Positions 1 through 7,083 of a DNA stretch of 8,650 bases are shown in pieces. The stretch lies in NCBI GenBank assembly GCA_049890215.1, contig JBMHBX010000059.1, forward strand, positions 1 to 8,650, given 5' to 3'. The stretch is from UBA685 sp049890215 (GTDB lineage Bacteria; Pseudomonadota; Alphaproteobacteria; Puniceispirillales; Puniceispirillaceae). Below the pieces are notes generated by a model, which had not been told where the DNA came from, searched no databases, and saw only the letters and a list, made by a program, of their open reading frames with translations. The translations under genes and the position numbers were made by a program. The stretch's first letter is position 1; every line of letters begins with the position of its first letter.

Positions 1-825
1 GTCTCAACAGATTCATTAGGCTCTTTGCGTCTTATTACGCCGCAGGGCACTTATGTTGACTTGGCTGATGTGGCAACAGTTGAGCCGCGCCTTGGCTTTA
101 GTGTGGTGCGCCGCCAGGATGGCTTCCGTGAGGTGGCTATCCAAGGTGATTTGGATGATAAGGTGATTAACACAACTCAGGCCAAAGACGCTATTCTGGA
201 TGAAGGTTTGGCAGAAGATGTTGCTGCCAAAGGGTTGCGTTTCCGCTTTGATGGTCGTGATCAAGAACAAGGTGAAGCATTTGCTGATATGTCTACAGGC
301 GGGACTTTGGCATTGATCTGTATCTATGTGATTTTGGCATGGGTTTTTTCAAGTTGGGCTCGTCCTTTTGCTGTTATGATTATGATCCCCTTTGGCCTGA
401 TTGGCGCTGTGGTCGGGCATTATGTGATGGGGTTATCAATGAATATCCTGTCTATGTTCGCTCTGGTGGCTTTGTCTGGTATTGTGGTAAATAACTCCAT
501 TATTCTGGTAGCCACGATTGATCGAAGGCTTGAAGAGTTAGAAGGTGACTTTGAAACCGCGGTCATATCAGGGGCGGTTGACAGGCTACGCCCTGTGCTT
601 TTGACCTCTATGACGACAATTGGCGGATTATCGACTTTGATGTTCGAAACATCTTTGCAGGCGCAATTTTTGATACCAATGGCAACGACTTTGGTGTTTG
701 GGCTAGCCGTTACCACAGCTTTAGTGCTATTTGTGGTGCCAGCGACTTTGGGAATTGGACGTGATATCGGCCAGATGATACGCTTTTTCCTTTCGCCAGT
801 GCAAAGGCTGTTCCAGAAAAGCTAG
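1..825 (+). CDS. RND-family efflux transporter, C-terminal part (5' end outside window)
   Basis: This is the last 274 residues of an inner-membrane resistance-nodulation-division pump, which exports drugs or other solutes using the proton gradient. The frame is open from base 1, so the gene begins upstream. Residues 1-95 look like the end of the second periplasmic porter/docking region. They are followed by five hydrophobic segments corresponding to TM8-TM12 of AcrB: about 100-118, 120-143, 146-172, 195-215 and 222-250. The loop RLRPVLLTSMTTIGG (from residue 196) matches the conserved RLRPILMTS stretch of the family. The TM10 motif reads GIVVNNSIIL (160-169), whereas AcrB has GLSAKNAILI, so an Asn sits where the proton-relay Lys940 would be. 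This is seen in some RND subfamilies. The protein ends in a short basic tail. A membrane-fusion partner is expected upstream but is not visible. The substrate cannot be predicted. The family call is secure. Confidence 0.93.
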   Translation, partial: VSTDSLGSLRLITPQGTYVDLADVATVEPRLGFSVVRRQDGFREVAIQGDLDDKVINTTQAKDAILDEGLAEDVAAKGLRFRFDGRDQEQGEAFADMSTGGTLALICIYVILAWVFSSWARPFAVMIMIPFGLIGAVVGHYVMGLSMNILSMFALVALSGIVVNNSIILVATIDRRLEELEGDFETAVISGAVDRLRPVLLTSMTTIGGLSTLMFETSLQAQFLIPMATTLVFGLAVTTALVLFVVPATLGIGRDIGQMIRFFLSPVQRLFQKS

Positions 826-846
826 TCTTTGCCAGATGAAAATCTT

Positions 847-852
847 GAGGAG
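847..852 (+). promoter_or_regulatory. Shine-Dalgarno site that sets the rlmE start
   Basis: GAGGAG lies 9 bases before the ATG at 862. This is the best ribosome binding site in the window. It favours 862 over an in-frame TTG at 829, which has no such site and lies only 3 bases after the stop of the upstream gene. Confidence 0.75.
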
Positions 853-861
853 ACAAAGCCA

Positions 862-1614
862 ATGTCCGCACGGGGGCGATCATCCAAAGGCAGAAAAGGT
901 GCCGGTGAAAAAGGCAGTTCCGGCAGATCTTATCGTGGTCATGCCGGTCTGACGCAAACACCGCGCAATATGCGATCACGCAAACCATCTTCAAACAGAT
1001 GGATTGAGCGCCAGTTAAATGATCCTTATGTTCAAGAGACCCACCGCCGCGGTTTGCGTTCACGGGCCGCTATCAAATTAGAGCAGATAGAAGATCGTTA
1101 CCCTTTTCTTGCGCCTCATATGCGTGTGGTTGATTTGGGGTGCGCTCCGGGGGGATGGTTGCAAATTGTCTCAGATAAAATTCGCCTGAATAAAGGGCAG
1201 GGCGCGTTGGTTGGTATTGATCTTCTTGAAACAGATCCTATTGGCGGGGCGCAAATTCTGGTTGGTGATATCACAGAGCCAGAGATGCTTGAGGCTGTGT
1301 TTCAGGCCATAGATGGCAAAGCAGATGTGGTGTTATCTGATATGGCGGCCGCCACAACAGGTCACAGAGCAACTGATCATCTGCGCACAATGGCGTTGCT
1401 TGAGCTGGCGCTTGATTTTGCGATTGATATTCTGACCCCGGGCGGCACGTTTCTGGCAAAAGCGTTCCGTGGCGGTGCTGAAAAACCATTAATGGATCTG
1501 TTACACAGCCATTTTGAAAAAGTGCGCCATATAAAGCCACCGGCAAGCCGTCAGGAATCAGTGGAAACTTATATTCTGGCAACTGGTTTTCGTGCCAAGG
1601 ATGCGCAGGAATAA
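862..1614 (+). CDS. rlmE: 23S rRNA (uridine-2'-O-)-methyltransferase RlmE (FtsJ/RrmJ)
   Basis: This 250-residue, SAM-dependent cytosolic enzyme is expected to methylate the 2'-OH of U2552 in the A-loop of 23S rRNA, late in 50S assembly. The SAM-binding motif DLGCAPGGW is at residues 91-99. Alignment by eye with E. coli RrmJ gives the catalytic K-D-K-E tetrad as K72 (RSRAAIKL), D160 (LSDMA), K200 (FLAKAF) and E235 (SVETYI). The first ~45 residues are a Gly/Arg/Lys/Ser-rich, probably disordered basic extension. It makes the protein longer than the ~209-residue E. coli enzyme, and alphaproteobacterial homologues often carry such a tail. The start at 862 is chosen from a strong GAGGAG 9 bases upstream; a TTG at 829 would add 11 residues. 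The gene lies 36 bases after the RND gene and may be cotranscribed with it. The usual E. coli neighbour ftsH is not seen. Confidence 0.95.
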   Translation: MSARGRSSKGRKGAGEKGSSGRSYRGHAGLTQTPRNMRSRKPSSNRWIERQLNDPYVQETHRRGLRSRAAIKLEQIEDRYPFLAPHMRVVDLGCAPGGWLQIVSDKIRLNKGQGALVGIDLLETDPIGGAQILVGDITEPEMLEAVFQAIDGKADVVLSDMAAATTGHRATDHLRTMALLELALDFAIDILTPGGTFLAKAFRGGAEKPLMDLLHSHFEKVRHIKPPASRQESVETYILATGFRAKDAQE

Positions 1615-1657
1615 GGCAGGGACAAACAAAGTGCCTGCACTTGTGCCATCGTGCATG

Positions 1658-1688
1658 TTGATGTATAAGGCAGTGCCATCTGTATAAT
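1658..1688 (+). promoter_or_regulatory. candidate sigma-70-type promoter for guaB
   Basis: TTGATG (1658-1663) and a perfect TATAAT (1683-1688) are separated by 19 bases, slightly longer than the usual 16-18. Transcription would begin near 1695, giving a leader of about 40 bases for the ATG at 1735 and only about 13 for the ATG at 1708. This is pattern matching only; the -10 is convincing and the -35 pairing is weaker. Confidence 0.35.
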
Positions 1689-1734
1689 TTACAAGGCACG
1701 CTCCTTTATGCGTTGCCAGAAAGGCAGTGGCACT

Positions 1735-3237
1735 ATGTCAGATAAGGCAACCACTTCACAAAGCCCGCAATCACCTTCTTTGCGAATCAGAGATGCGCTT
1801 ACTTTTGATGATGTGTTGTTGGCGCCCGCTCATTCAGAAATTTTGCCGGCACAAACTGATATTACAGGTAAGCTGACACGAAATATCTCATTGAAATTGC
1901 CATTAATATCTGCGGCAATGGATACGGTGACAGAACATAAGCTTGCCATTGCGATGGCACAGCTTGGCGGTATCGGTGTGATACATAAAAACTTCTCTAT
2001 TGAAGATCAGGCAAATGAGGTGGCAGCGGTCAAGCGGTTTGAGGCAGGTATGGTGGTCAATCCTGTCACCATTGCCCCAAATGCGCGTCTTGGTGATGCG
2101 CTGACCCTGATGGCGGCACAAAATATTAGCGGTGTGCCTGTCGTGAATGAGGCAAAAAAGCTTGTCGGTATTCTGACAAACAGAGATGTGCGCTTTGCCA
2201 GAGATCATGATCTGACTGTCGAAGAGCTGATGACCAAAGAAGTGGTCACTATCGAGGCAGATGCCTCTGCCGGTATGGCGCGAAAGCTGCTTCATGAACA
2301 TCGGATTGAAAAGCTTGTTGTGGTGGATGAGCATAACCATTGCACTGGCCTTATCACCGTCAAAGATATCGAAAAGGCACAGAATTATCCGCTGGCCTCA
2401 AAAGACGCCGCAGGCCGCCTGTTGGTCGCCGCTGCCACAGGGTCCGGACCGGATGGTCTTGAAAGAGCTGAGGCATTGTTCAAGGCAGGGGTTGATATCA
2501 TTGTTGTTGATACTGCCCATGGCCATTCACAAGGCGTATTATCTACGGTTGCGGCGGTGCGCAAATTATCCAATGATGTTGATATCATAGGCGGCAATGT
2601 CGCAACCGCTGAGGGTGCACAAGCATTGATAGATGCAGGGGTTGATGCGGTGAAGGTTGGTATTGGCCCTGGCTCTATTTGTACCACGCGCATGGTGGCA
2701 GGTGTTGGGGTGCCGCAATTGACAGCGATTATGGATGCAGCGCAAGTGGCAAAGGCCGCTAATGTGCCTGTGATAGCGGATGGGGGGATCAAATATTCAG
2801 GTGATTTGGCCAAAGCGATCGCCGCAGGTGCCAATACAGCGATGATTGGCTCATTATTGGCAGGCACTGATGAGACCCCGGGTGAGGTATATTTATATCA
2901 GGGTCGCTCTTATAAAGCCTATCGCGGGATGGGATCTCTTGGGGCTATGGCAAGAGGCTCAGCTGACCGGTATTTTCAGGATGAGGTTTCAACACCTTTG
3001 AAGATGGTGCCAGAAGGGATCGAGGGGCAGGTGCCTTATAAAGGGCCTGCGGGACAGGTGCTTCATCAATTGGCAGGTGGGCTGAAGGCCGCTATGGGCT
3101 ATACAGGCTCGGCTACTATTGCTGAGATGCAGGAAAAGGCAGAATTTTTGAAAATCACAGGGGCCGGTCTTGCTGAAAGTCATGTGCATGATGTGACGAT
3201 CACCAAAGAAGCGCCTAATTATCGCCCCGGCATGTAA
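1735..3237 (+). CDS. guaB: IMP dehydrogenase GuaB
   Basis: This cytosolic enzyme oxidises IMP to XMP with NAD+, the rate-limiting step of guanine nucleotide synthesis. With this start it has 500 residues (E. coli 488). The N-terminal signature ALTFDDVLLAPAHS is near residues 21-34. Two CBS domains (about 107-220) interrupt the TIM barrel, each ending in a typical motif (LTNRD, ITVKD). The catalytic loop GPGSICTTR holds nucleophile C316. D349 lies in ADGGI, and the flap has the Arg-Tyr dyad R412-Y413 (ADRYF). KMVPEGIEG and GYTGSATI are conserved family blocks. An in-frame ATG at 1708 would add MRCQKGSGT. Both starts have an AAGG 10-11 bases upstream. I prefer 1735 because the family N-terminus is short and the candidate promoter leaves little leader for 1708. 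guaA follows after 42 bases, so the two are probably cotranscribed. The identity is secure; the start is about 60:40. Confidence 0.96.
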   Translation: MSDKATTSQSPQSPSLRIRDALTFDDVLLAPAHSEILPAQTDITGKLTRNISLKLPLISAAMDTVTEHKLAIAMAQLGGIGVIHKNFSIEDQANEVAAVKRFEAGMVVNPVTIAPNARLGDALTLMAAQNISGVPVVNEAKKLVGILTNRDVRFARDHDLTVEELMTKEVVTIEADASAGMARKLLHEHRIEKLVVVDEHNHCTGLITVKDIEKAQNYPLASKDAAGRLLVAAATGSGPDGLERAEALFKAGVDIIVVDTAHGHSQGVLSTVAAVRKLSNDVDIIGGNVATAEGAQALIDAGVDAVKVGIGPGSICTTRMVAGVGVPQLTAIMDAAQVAKAANVPVIADGGIKYSGDLAKAIAAGANTAMIGSLLAGTDETPGEVYLYQGRSYKAYRGMGSLGAMARGSADRYFQDEVSTPLKMVPEGIEGQVPYKGPAGQVLHQLAGGLKAAMGYTGSATIAEMQEKAEFLKITGAGLAESHVHDVTITKEAPNYRPGM

Positions 3238-3279
3238 TCACCGCGACTGTGAGACAAATTATAACCATAAAAGACCAAG

Positions 3280-4833
3280 ATGAGGCAGCAAGTGATTCTT
3301 ATTATTGATTTTGGCAGCCAGGTGACACAGCTAATCGCGCGCCGCCTTCGTGAAATTGGTGTTTATACCGAAATTTTACCATCAACCGCTGACCAGAAGC
3401 AGGCATTAGCCAAAAAGCCATCTGGTATTATTTTATCAGGTGGCCCCAATTCAGTGACCGCCAATGATACACCGCGCGCTGATGAAGGGGTGTTTACCTC
3501 AGGCGTGCCGGTGCTTGGAATATGTTATGGCCAGCAAACAATGGTTGCACAGCTTGGCGGGGTTGTAGAAGCAGGGTCAAGTCGTGAATTTGGTCGTGCA
3601 GATGTGTCTGTTTTGCGCCAAAGCCCCTTATTTGGTGATGACTGGCCGCAAGGGTCTGTAAAATCAGTCTGGATGTCGCATGGAGATCATGTAGCCACTC
3701 TGCCTGCGGGATTTGAGGTGATTGCCTCATCACAAGGCGCTCCTTTTGCGGTGATCGCTGATGAGGCGCGTGGCTATTACGGTGTGCAATTCCATCCTGA
3801 GGTTGTTCATACACAAGGTGGCATAGAGCTTCTTCGTCATTTTGCTTTGTCAATTTGTCAGGTCGAACCAAACTGGTCAATGGCGGCCTATCGTACGCAA
3901 GCGGTGCAAGCCATTCGTGATCAGGTGGGTGAACAGGGCCGCGTGATTTGCGGCTTGTCAGGCGGAGTTGACAGCTCTGTGGCGGCTATTTTGATTCATG
4001 AGGCGATTGGTGAGAGGCTGACATGTGTGTTTGTTGATCACGGGCTTATGCGCAAATCTGAAGCAGAAGAGGTGGTCTCCTTATTTGGCAAACATTATAA
4101 TATTCCGCTGATTCATGCTGATGCGTCTGAGATGTTTTTATCCCGCCTTGAAGGTGTTACAGATCCTGAGCAAAAACGAAAAATCATCGGTGGTGCCTTT
4201 ATAGAGGTGTTCGATGCTGAATCATCAAAGATCGAAAATGCCTCATTTTTGGCGCAAGGCACCTTATATCCTGATGTGATTGAATCAATTTCTGCGGCAG
4301 GTGGCAATCATGTGACCATTAAATCACACCACAATGTTGGGGGCCTGCCAGATGATATGGCGCTTGAATTGGTCGAACCATTGCGCATGTTATTCAAAGA
4401 TGAAGTGCGCGCGCTTGGCCGCGAATGTGGCTTGCCAGAAAGTTTGGTGGGGCGCCAACCTTTCCCGGGTCCGGGGCTTGCCATTCGTATTCCAGGCGAG
4501 GTTACATCTGAAAAGCTTGATATCCTGCGTGAGGCTGATGCTGTGTATCTTGATGAAATTCGCAAACATGGCCTTTATGATGAGATCTGGCAGGCTTTTG
4601 CTGTCTTATTGCCAGTGAAAACAGTCGGGGTAATGGGGGATGCACGCTCTTATGATTATGTCTGTGCATTGCGTGCGGTAACCTCAACAGATGGCATGAC
4701 AGCTGATGTGTATCCCTTTGAAGCCTCTTTTCTGAGCCGCGTTGCCACACGTCTTGTCAATGAAGTCAAAGGTATCAACCGTATCACATATGATATCACC
4801 TCTAAACCACCCGGCACGATTGAGTGGGAGTGA
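3280..4833 (+). CDS. guaA: GMP synthase (glutamine-hydrolysing) GuaA
   Basis: GuaA makes GMP from XMP, ATP and glutamine, completing the branch begun by GuaB. Its 517 residues are close to the usual ~525. Residues 1-195 form a class I glutamine amidotransferase domain with the triad C82 (GICYGQQ), H172 and E174 (FHPEV). The ATP pyrophosphatase domain starts near 200 and carries the PP-loop SGGVDSS at 227-233. The C-terminal dimerisation domain (from about 390, after GRQPFPGPGLAIR) ends in the hallmark KPPGTIEWE. No good Shine-Dalgarno precedes the ATG, and the frame has a stop at 3268-3270, so this is the only plausible ATG. Initiation may depend on ribosomes leaving guaB 42 bases upstream. 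No intact domain is missing and no catalytic residue is changed. Confidence 0.97.
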   Translation: MRQQVILIIDFGSQVTQLIARRLREIGVYTEILPSTADQKQALAKKPSGIILSGGPNSVTANDTPRADEGVFTSGVPVLGICYGQQTMVAQLGGVVEAGSSREFGRADVSVLRQSPLFGDDWPQGSVKSVWMSHGDHVATLPAGFEVIASSQGAPFAVIADEARGYYGVQFHPEVVHTQGGIELLRHFALSICQVEPNWSMAAYRTQAVQAIRDQVGEQGRVICGLSGGVDSSVAAILIHEAIGERLTCVFVDHGLMRKSEAEEVVSLFGKHYNIPLIHADASEMFLSRLEGVTDPEQKRKIIGGAFIEVFDAESSKIENASFLAQGTLYPDVIESISAAGGNHVTIKSHHNVGGLPDDMALELVEPLRMLFKDEVRALGRECGLPESLVGRQPFPGPGLAIRIPGEVTSEKLDILREADAVYLDEIRKHGLYDEIWQAFAVLLPVKTVGVMGDARSYDYVCALRAVTSTDGMTADVYPFEASFLSRVATRLVNEVKGINRITYDITSKPPGTIEWE

Positions 4834-5004
4834 TGAAAATCTTCTATTTATAGGCAATTCATCGTCAGGTGATAAGAGCCAAAAAAATAGATGTGCTGAA
4901 GGATTAAAAGACGGTGAAAGATTTTGGAGAAGTTTGGCTTTACTTCTGGAATGATAACAGGTTCGCTAGCAAAAAGAAGACAATCAAAGTCCCGGGAGAG
5001 ATAA
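4834..5004 (+). other. intergenic region between guaA and the glycan-modification genes
   Basis: These 171 bases separate the purine genes from the envelope genes. I see no strong hairpin followed by a T-run, and no convincing -35/-10 pair. A 6-bp inverted repeat (AGAAGT / ACTTCT, about 4928-4947) has no U-tract. A possible 33-codon frame starts with GTG at 4914. GGGAGAG (4994-5000) is the ribosome binding site for the next gene. Confidence 0.5.
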
Positions 5005-5015
5005 ATGGCAACTAA
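4914..5015 (+). CDS. possible 33-residue peptide ahead of the GNAT gene (doubtful)
   Basis: A GTG-started frame encodes 33 residues beginning (M)KDFGEVWLYFWNDNRF, with a basic stretch SKKKTIK in the middle. AAGGA (4899-4903) lies 10 bases before the GTG. The stop TAA (5013-5015) falls just inside the next gene, overlapping its first 11 bases, which would allow translational coupling. I recognise no family. A frame this short arises easily by chance, and there is no independent sign of coding, so this is a candidate leader peptide only. Confidence 0.15.
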   Translation: MKDFGEVWLYFWNDNRFASKKKTIKVPGEINGN

Positions 5016-6084
5016 AATTGGTTTTGCTGATGACTTGGGTGTCAGTGCAGGGCAAATCATGGCCTTCTATAAAGATAACTGGACACGCAAGATCGCACTC
5101 AGTGACAGGGCGTTTCACGAATGGCAATTTGAAAATACCGCTGAAAATAAGGGTGCCAATAGCTGTGTGGTTGCCATTAATGAAGATGGCCTGTTAGGTG
5201 TAATGGGATTAAATAAGCGCAAGTTTTATTTGTCTGAACAACGGCTGAATGGCGCTGAATTAACGACCTGGGTTGTCGATCAGAACAAAAAAGGCGCTGG
5301 TGCCGGGGCCAAAATACTGAATTACATAACCAATCGCTTTGATGTGTTGTTTGGCATGGGGATTTCGCAGGATGCCCTGCCAATTTACATGCGCTGCGGA
5401 TTTCGATATTTAAGATTCATCCCAAGATTTATTCATGTCATTGATGCAAAGAGGATATTAGATATTTCCGAGCATGCGTCTTATGCGCCCAAATTAATCA
5501 GAAATGCACCTGCCGCACCATTAACGGGCGCAGCGCAAAAAATATTATGGAAAGATGAGGCGCAGGCGCCTTACATTGAAGGAAACCATTTTTCCCGAAG
5601 TGTTGAAGATCTCATCTGGCGATATGACAATCATCCTTACTTTACCTATCACACATACAAAATCACAGGCGCAGATGGGGCGATTGGTTATGTGGTGCTA
5701 AGAGAAGAAATCACAGATAAAATTAAAATATTGCATATTATTGATATTCTTGGTCCTGAATCCTGCTTCGAAGATGCCATAAAATTTGCGGAATTTTATG
5801 CAAAAGACAAAGGGTTTTGGGCCGTAGATGCCTATTCCACACTTGGCAGGCTTAATAAATATTTTAATCATCGATCATGGCTTTCTGCCGTTGATTCATC
5901 TTACATTAATGTACCTCATCTTTTCCATCCGTTAGAGGTAAGAAGTCCTGCCACTACATCGCTTATCTATTGGGTCAGAGACTCAAATATCGATTTTTTC
6001 AATGTCTCTGATCTATATATTTCGAAACAAGATTGTGATTTAGACAGGCCAACAATGAACTTTATAGGACAGACTGATGGATGA
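5005..6084 (+). CDS. GNAT-fold acyltransferase with two GNAT-like halves
   Basis: This 359-residue soluble protein probably transfers an acyl group from acyl-CoA or a related donor to an amino group, perhaps on a sugar. The first half (about 1-150) has a recognisable GNAT pattern: a beta-strand run SCVVAINEDGLLGVMGL (53-69), a motif A-like acyl-CoA pyrophosphate loop KKGAGAGAK (95-103), and the motif B-like ALPIYMRCGFRYLR (124-137). The second half (about 195-300) repeats the style with a strand GYVVLREE and a helix AIKFAEFYAKDKGFWAVDAY, but without a clear cofactor loop, so it may be a degenerate GNAT domain. There is no signal peptide or membrane segment. GGGAGAG just upstream supports the start. 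The stop overlaps the start of the deacetylase gene by 8 bases, tying the two functions together. AT-rich codons are more frequent here than in guaBA, a hint of transfer. The exact substrate is unknown. Confidence 0.72.
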   Translation: MATKIGFADDLGVSAGQIMAFYKDNWTRKIALSDRAFHEWQFENTAENKGANSCVVAINEDGLLGVMGLNKRKFYLSEQRLNGAELTTWVVDQNKKGAGAGAKILNYITNRFDVLFGMGISQDALPIYMRCGFRYLRFIPRFIHVIDAKRILDISEHASYAPKLIRNAPAAPLTGAAQKILWKDEAQAPYIEGNHFSRSVEDLIWRYDNHPYFTYHTYKITGADGAIGYVVLREEITDKIKILHIIDILGPESCFEDAIKFAEFYAKDKGFWAVDAYSTLGRLNKYFNHRSWLSAVDSSYINVPHLFHPLEVRSPATTSLIYWVRDSNIDFFNVSDLYISKQDCDLDRPTMNFIGQTDG

Positions 6085-7003
6085 TCTTACAATAGTTATG
6101 TACCATTATGTGCGGCCAATTAAGGGCAGCAAGTTTCCCGGCATTAAAGGGTTGGAATTAGACGGATTCAGGCGGCAGTTAGATTATCTAAATGATAAGT
6201 TCACCATTGTTTCAACAGAACAGGTGATAAATGCCGTCAATAAGGGGGCTTTACTTCCCAATAATGCATGTTGGCTTACTTTTGATGACGGCTATAAAGA
6301 CCACTTTGAGTATGTCATGCCTGAGCTGTTAAAACGAAATTTGCACGGCGCTTTTTTTCCTCCCAGAGTGGCGATTGAAGAAGATCAGGTCCTTGATGTG
6401 AACCTCATTCATCATATTCTAAGTTGTGCTGATGATGTGAAGCACTTGGTTTCTAGCTTAAACGCGCACTGCAGCGGCCAAGGCATATCTGAAAGTGATT
6501 TGGCTGCCTATTATGATGAATATGCTGTTCCAAATCGGTTTGATGATGCTGACACTATTTATGTAAAACGTATGCTTCAGCACGTTTTACCAGAGCAAGT
6601 TAGAACCTCTATAGCAGAAAAAATGTTTAAAGAGTTTGTTGGGTTGAGCGCTGCAGATTTTTCCAAAGAACTCTATATGAGCATTGATGAAGTGCGCGAA
6701 TTGGTGAATAGCGGCATGTATGTAGGCAGCCATGGTTCGATGCATTACTGGTTGAATAAAATATCACCGGAAGAGCAGGAAAAAGACATTGCACAATCTC
6801 TTAGTTTTCTTGAGAAAGTTGGTGCACCAACCAAAGATTGGGTCATGTGCTATCCGTATGGCGCCTATAATGAGGCCACTTTATCCTTGCTTGAAAAATA
6901 TGATGCATGCGTGGGTGTTACAACAGAGGTTCGTGCGGCGAATGTAAAAGCTGATAACCCCTTTGAATTGCCAAGGTTAGACACGAATGACTTTCCGCAA
7001 TAG
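6077..7003 (+). CDS. polysaccharide deacetylase (NodB-homology, CE4-type)
   Basis: This 308-residue enzyme is predicted to remove N- or O-acetyl groups from a sugar in a glycan, using a metal ion. The opening TIVMYHYVRP is typical of the family. Motif 1 is LTFDDGY (67-73), with D70 the likely catalytic base and D71 a metal ligand. Motif 2 is SHGSMHYWL (218-226), giving metal ligands H219 and H223. Motif 3 is CYPYGAYN (258-265), with Cys where classical CE4 enzymes have Arg, similar to the AYPYG form in PgaB/IcaB-type proteins. A helical insertion of about 100 residues (110-205) separates motifs 1 and 2. No signal peptide or membrane helix is evident, so it may act on a cytoplasmic lipid-linked precursor. 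AGGA lies 7 bases before the ATG, inside the GNAT gene, whose last 8 bases overlap this start. The C-terminus LPRLDTNDFPQ looks like a natural family end. Confidence 0.87.
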   Translation: MDDLTIVMYHYVRPIKGSKFPGIKGLELDGFRRQLDYLNDKFTIVSTEQVINAVNKGALLPNNACWLTFDDGYKDHFEYVMPELLKRNLHGAFFPPRVAIEEDQVLDVNLIHHILSCADDVKHLVSSLNAHCSGQGISESDLAAYYDEYAVPNRFDDADTIYVKRMLQHVLPEQVRTSIAEKMFKEFVGLSAADFSKELYMSIDEVRELVNSGMYVGSHGSMHYWLNKISPEEQEKDIAQSLSFLEKVGAPTKDWVMCYPYGAYNEATLSLLEKYDACVGVTTEVRAANVKADNPFELPRLDTNDFPQ

Positions 7004-7083
7004 GGTGTAAGTGAAGTGGTGCGACCGGTCATCAGCAGCCATGCAGGTCCCCATATAAGGCTTTTACAAGGATAGGCGCCGGC
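7004..7083 (+). other. intergenic region before gtrA
   Basis: These 80 bases contain an 8-bp palindrome GACCGGTC (7023-7030), the words TATAAGGC (7054-7061) and TTTACAAGG (7063-7071), and AAGGA (7068-7072) as the likely ribosome binding site 11 bases before the gtrA ATG. There is no terminator-like hairpin, so gtrA may be on the same transcript as the deacetylase gene. Confidence 0.5.

Noticed and set aside
829..861. TTG at 829 as the rlmE start
   Set aside because: It lacks a ribosome binding site, while the ATG at 862 has GAGGAG at good spacing.
2385..2867. Minus-strand open frame of about 160 codons inside guaB
   Set aside because: It lies entirely opposite a well-conserved guaB region, is rich in Ala, Thr and Pro as expected from an antisense shadow, and has no recognisable motif.
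4875..4890. A-run after guaA as part of a minus-strand terminator
   Set aside because: No gene on the minus strand ends nearby and there is no adjoining stem.
4742..4954. Plus-strand open frame running out of the guaA end into the gap
   Set aside because: Most of it is an out-of-frame reading of the conserved guaA C-terminus, and it has no ribosome binding site or family resemblance.
7023..7030. 8-bp palindrome GACCGGTC before gtrA
   Set aside because: It is short, unpaired with any other site, and too common by chance to call an operator.
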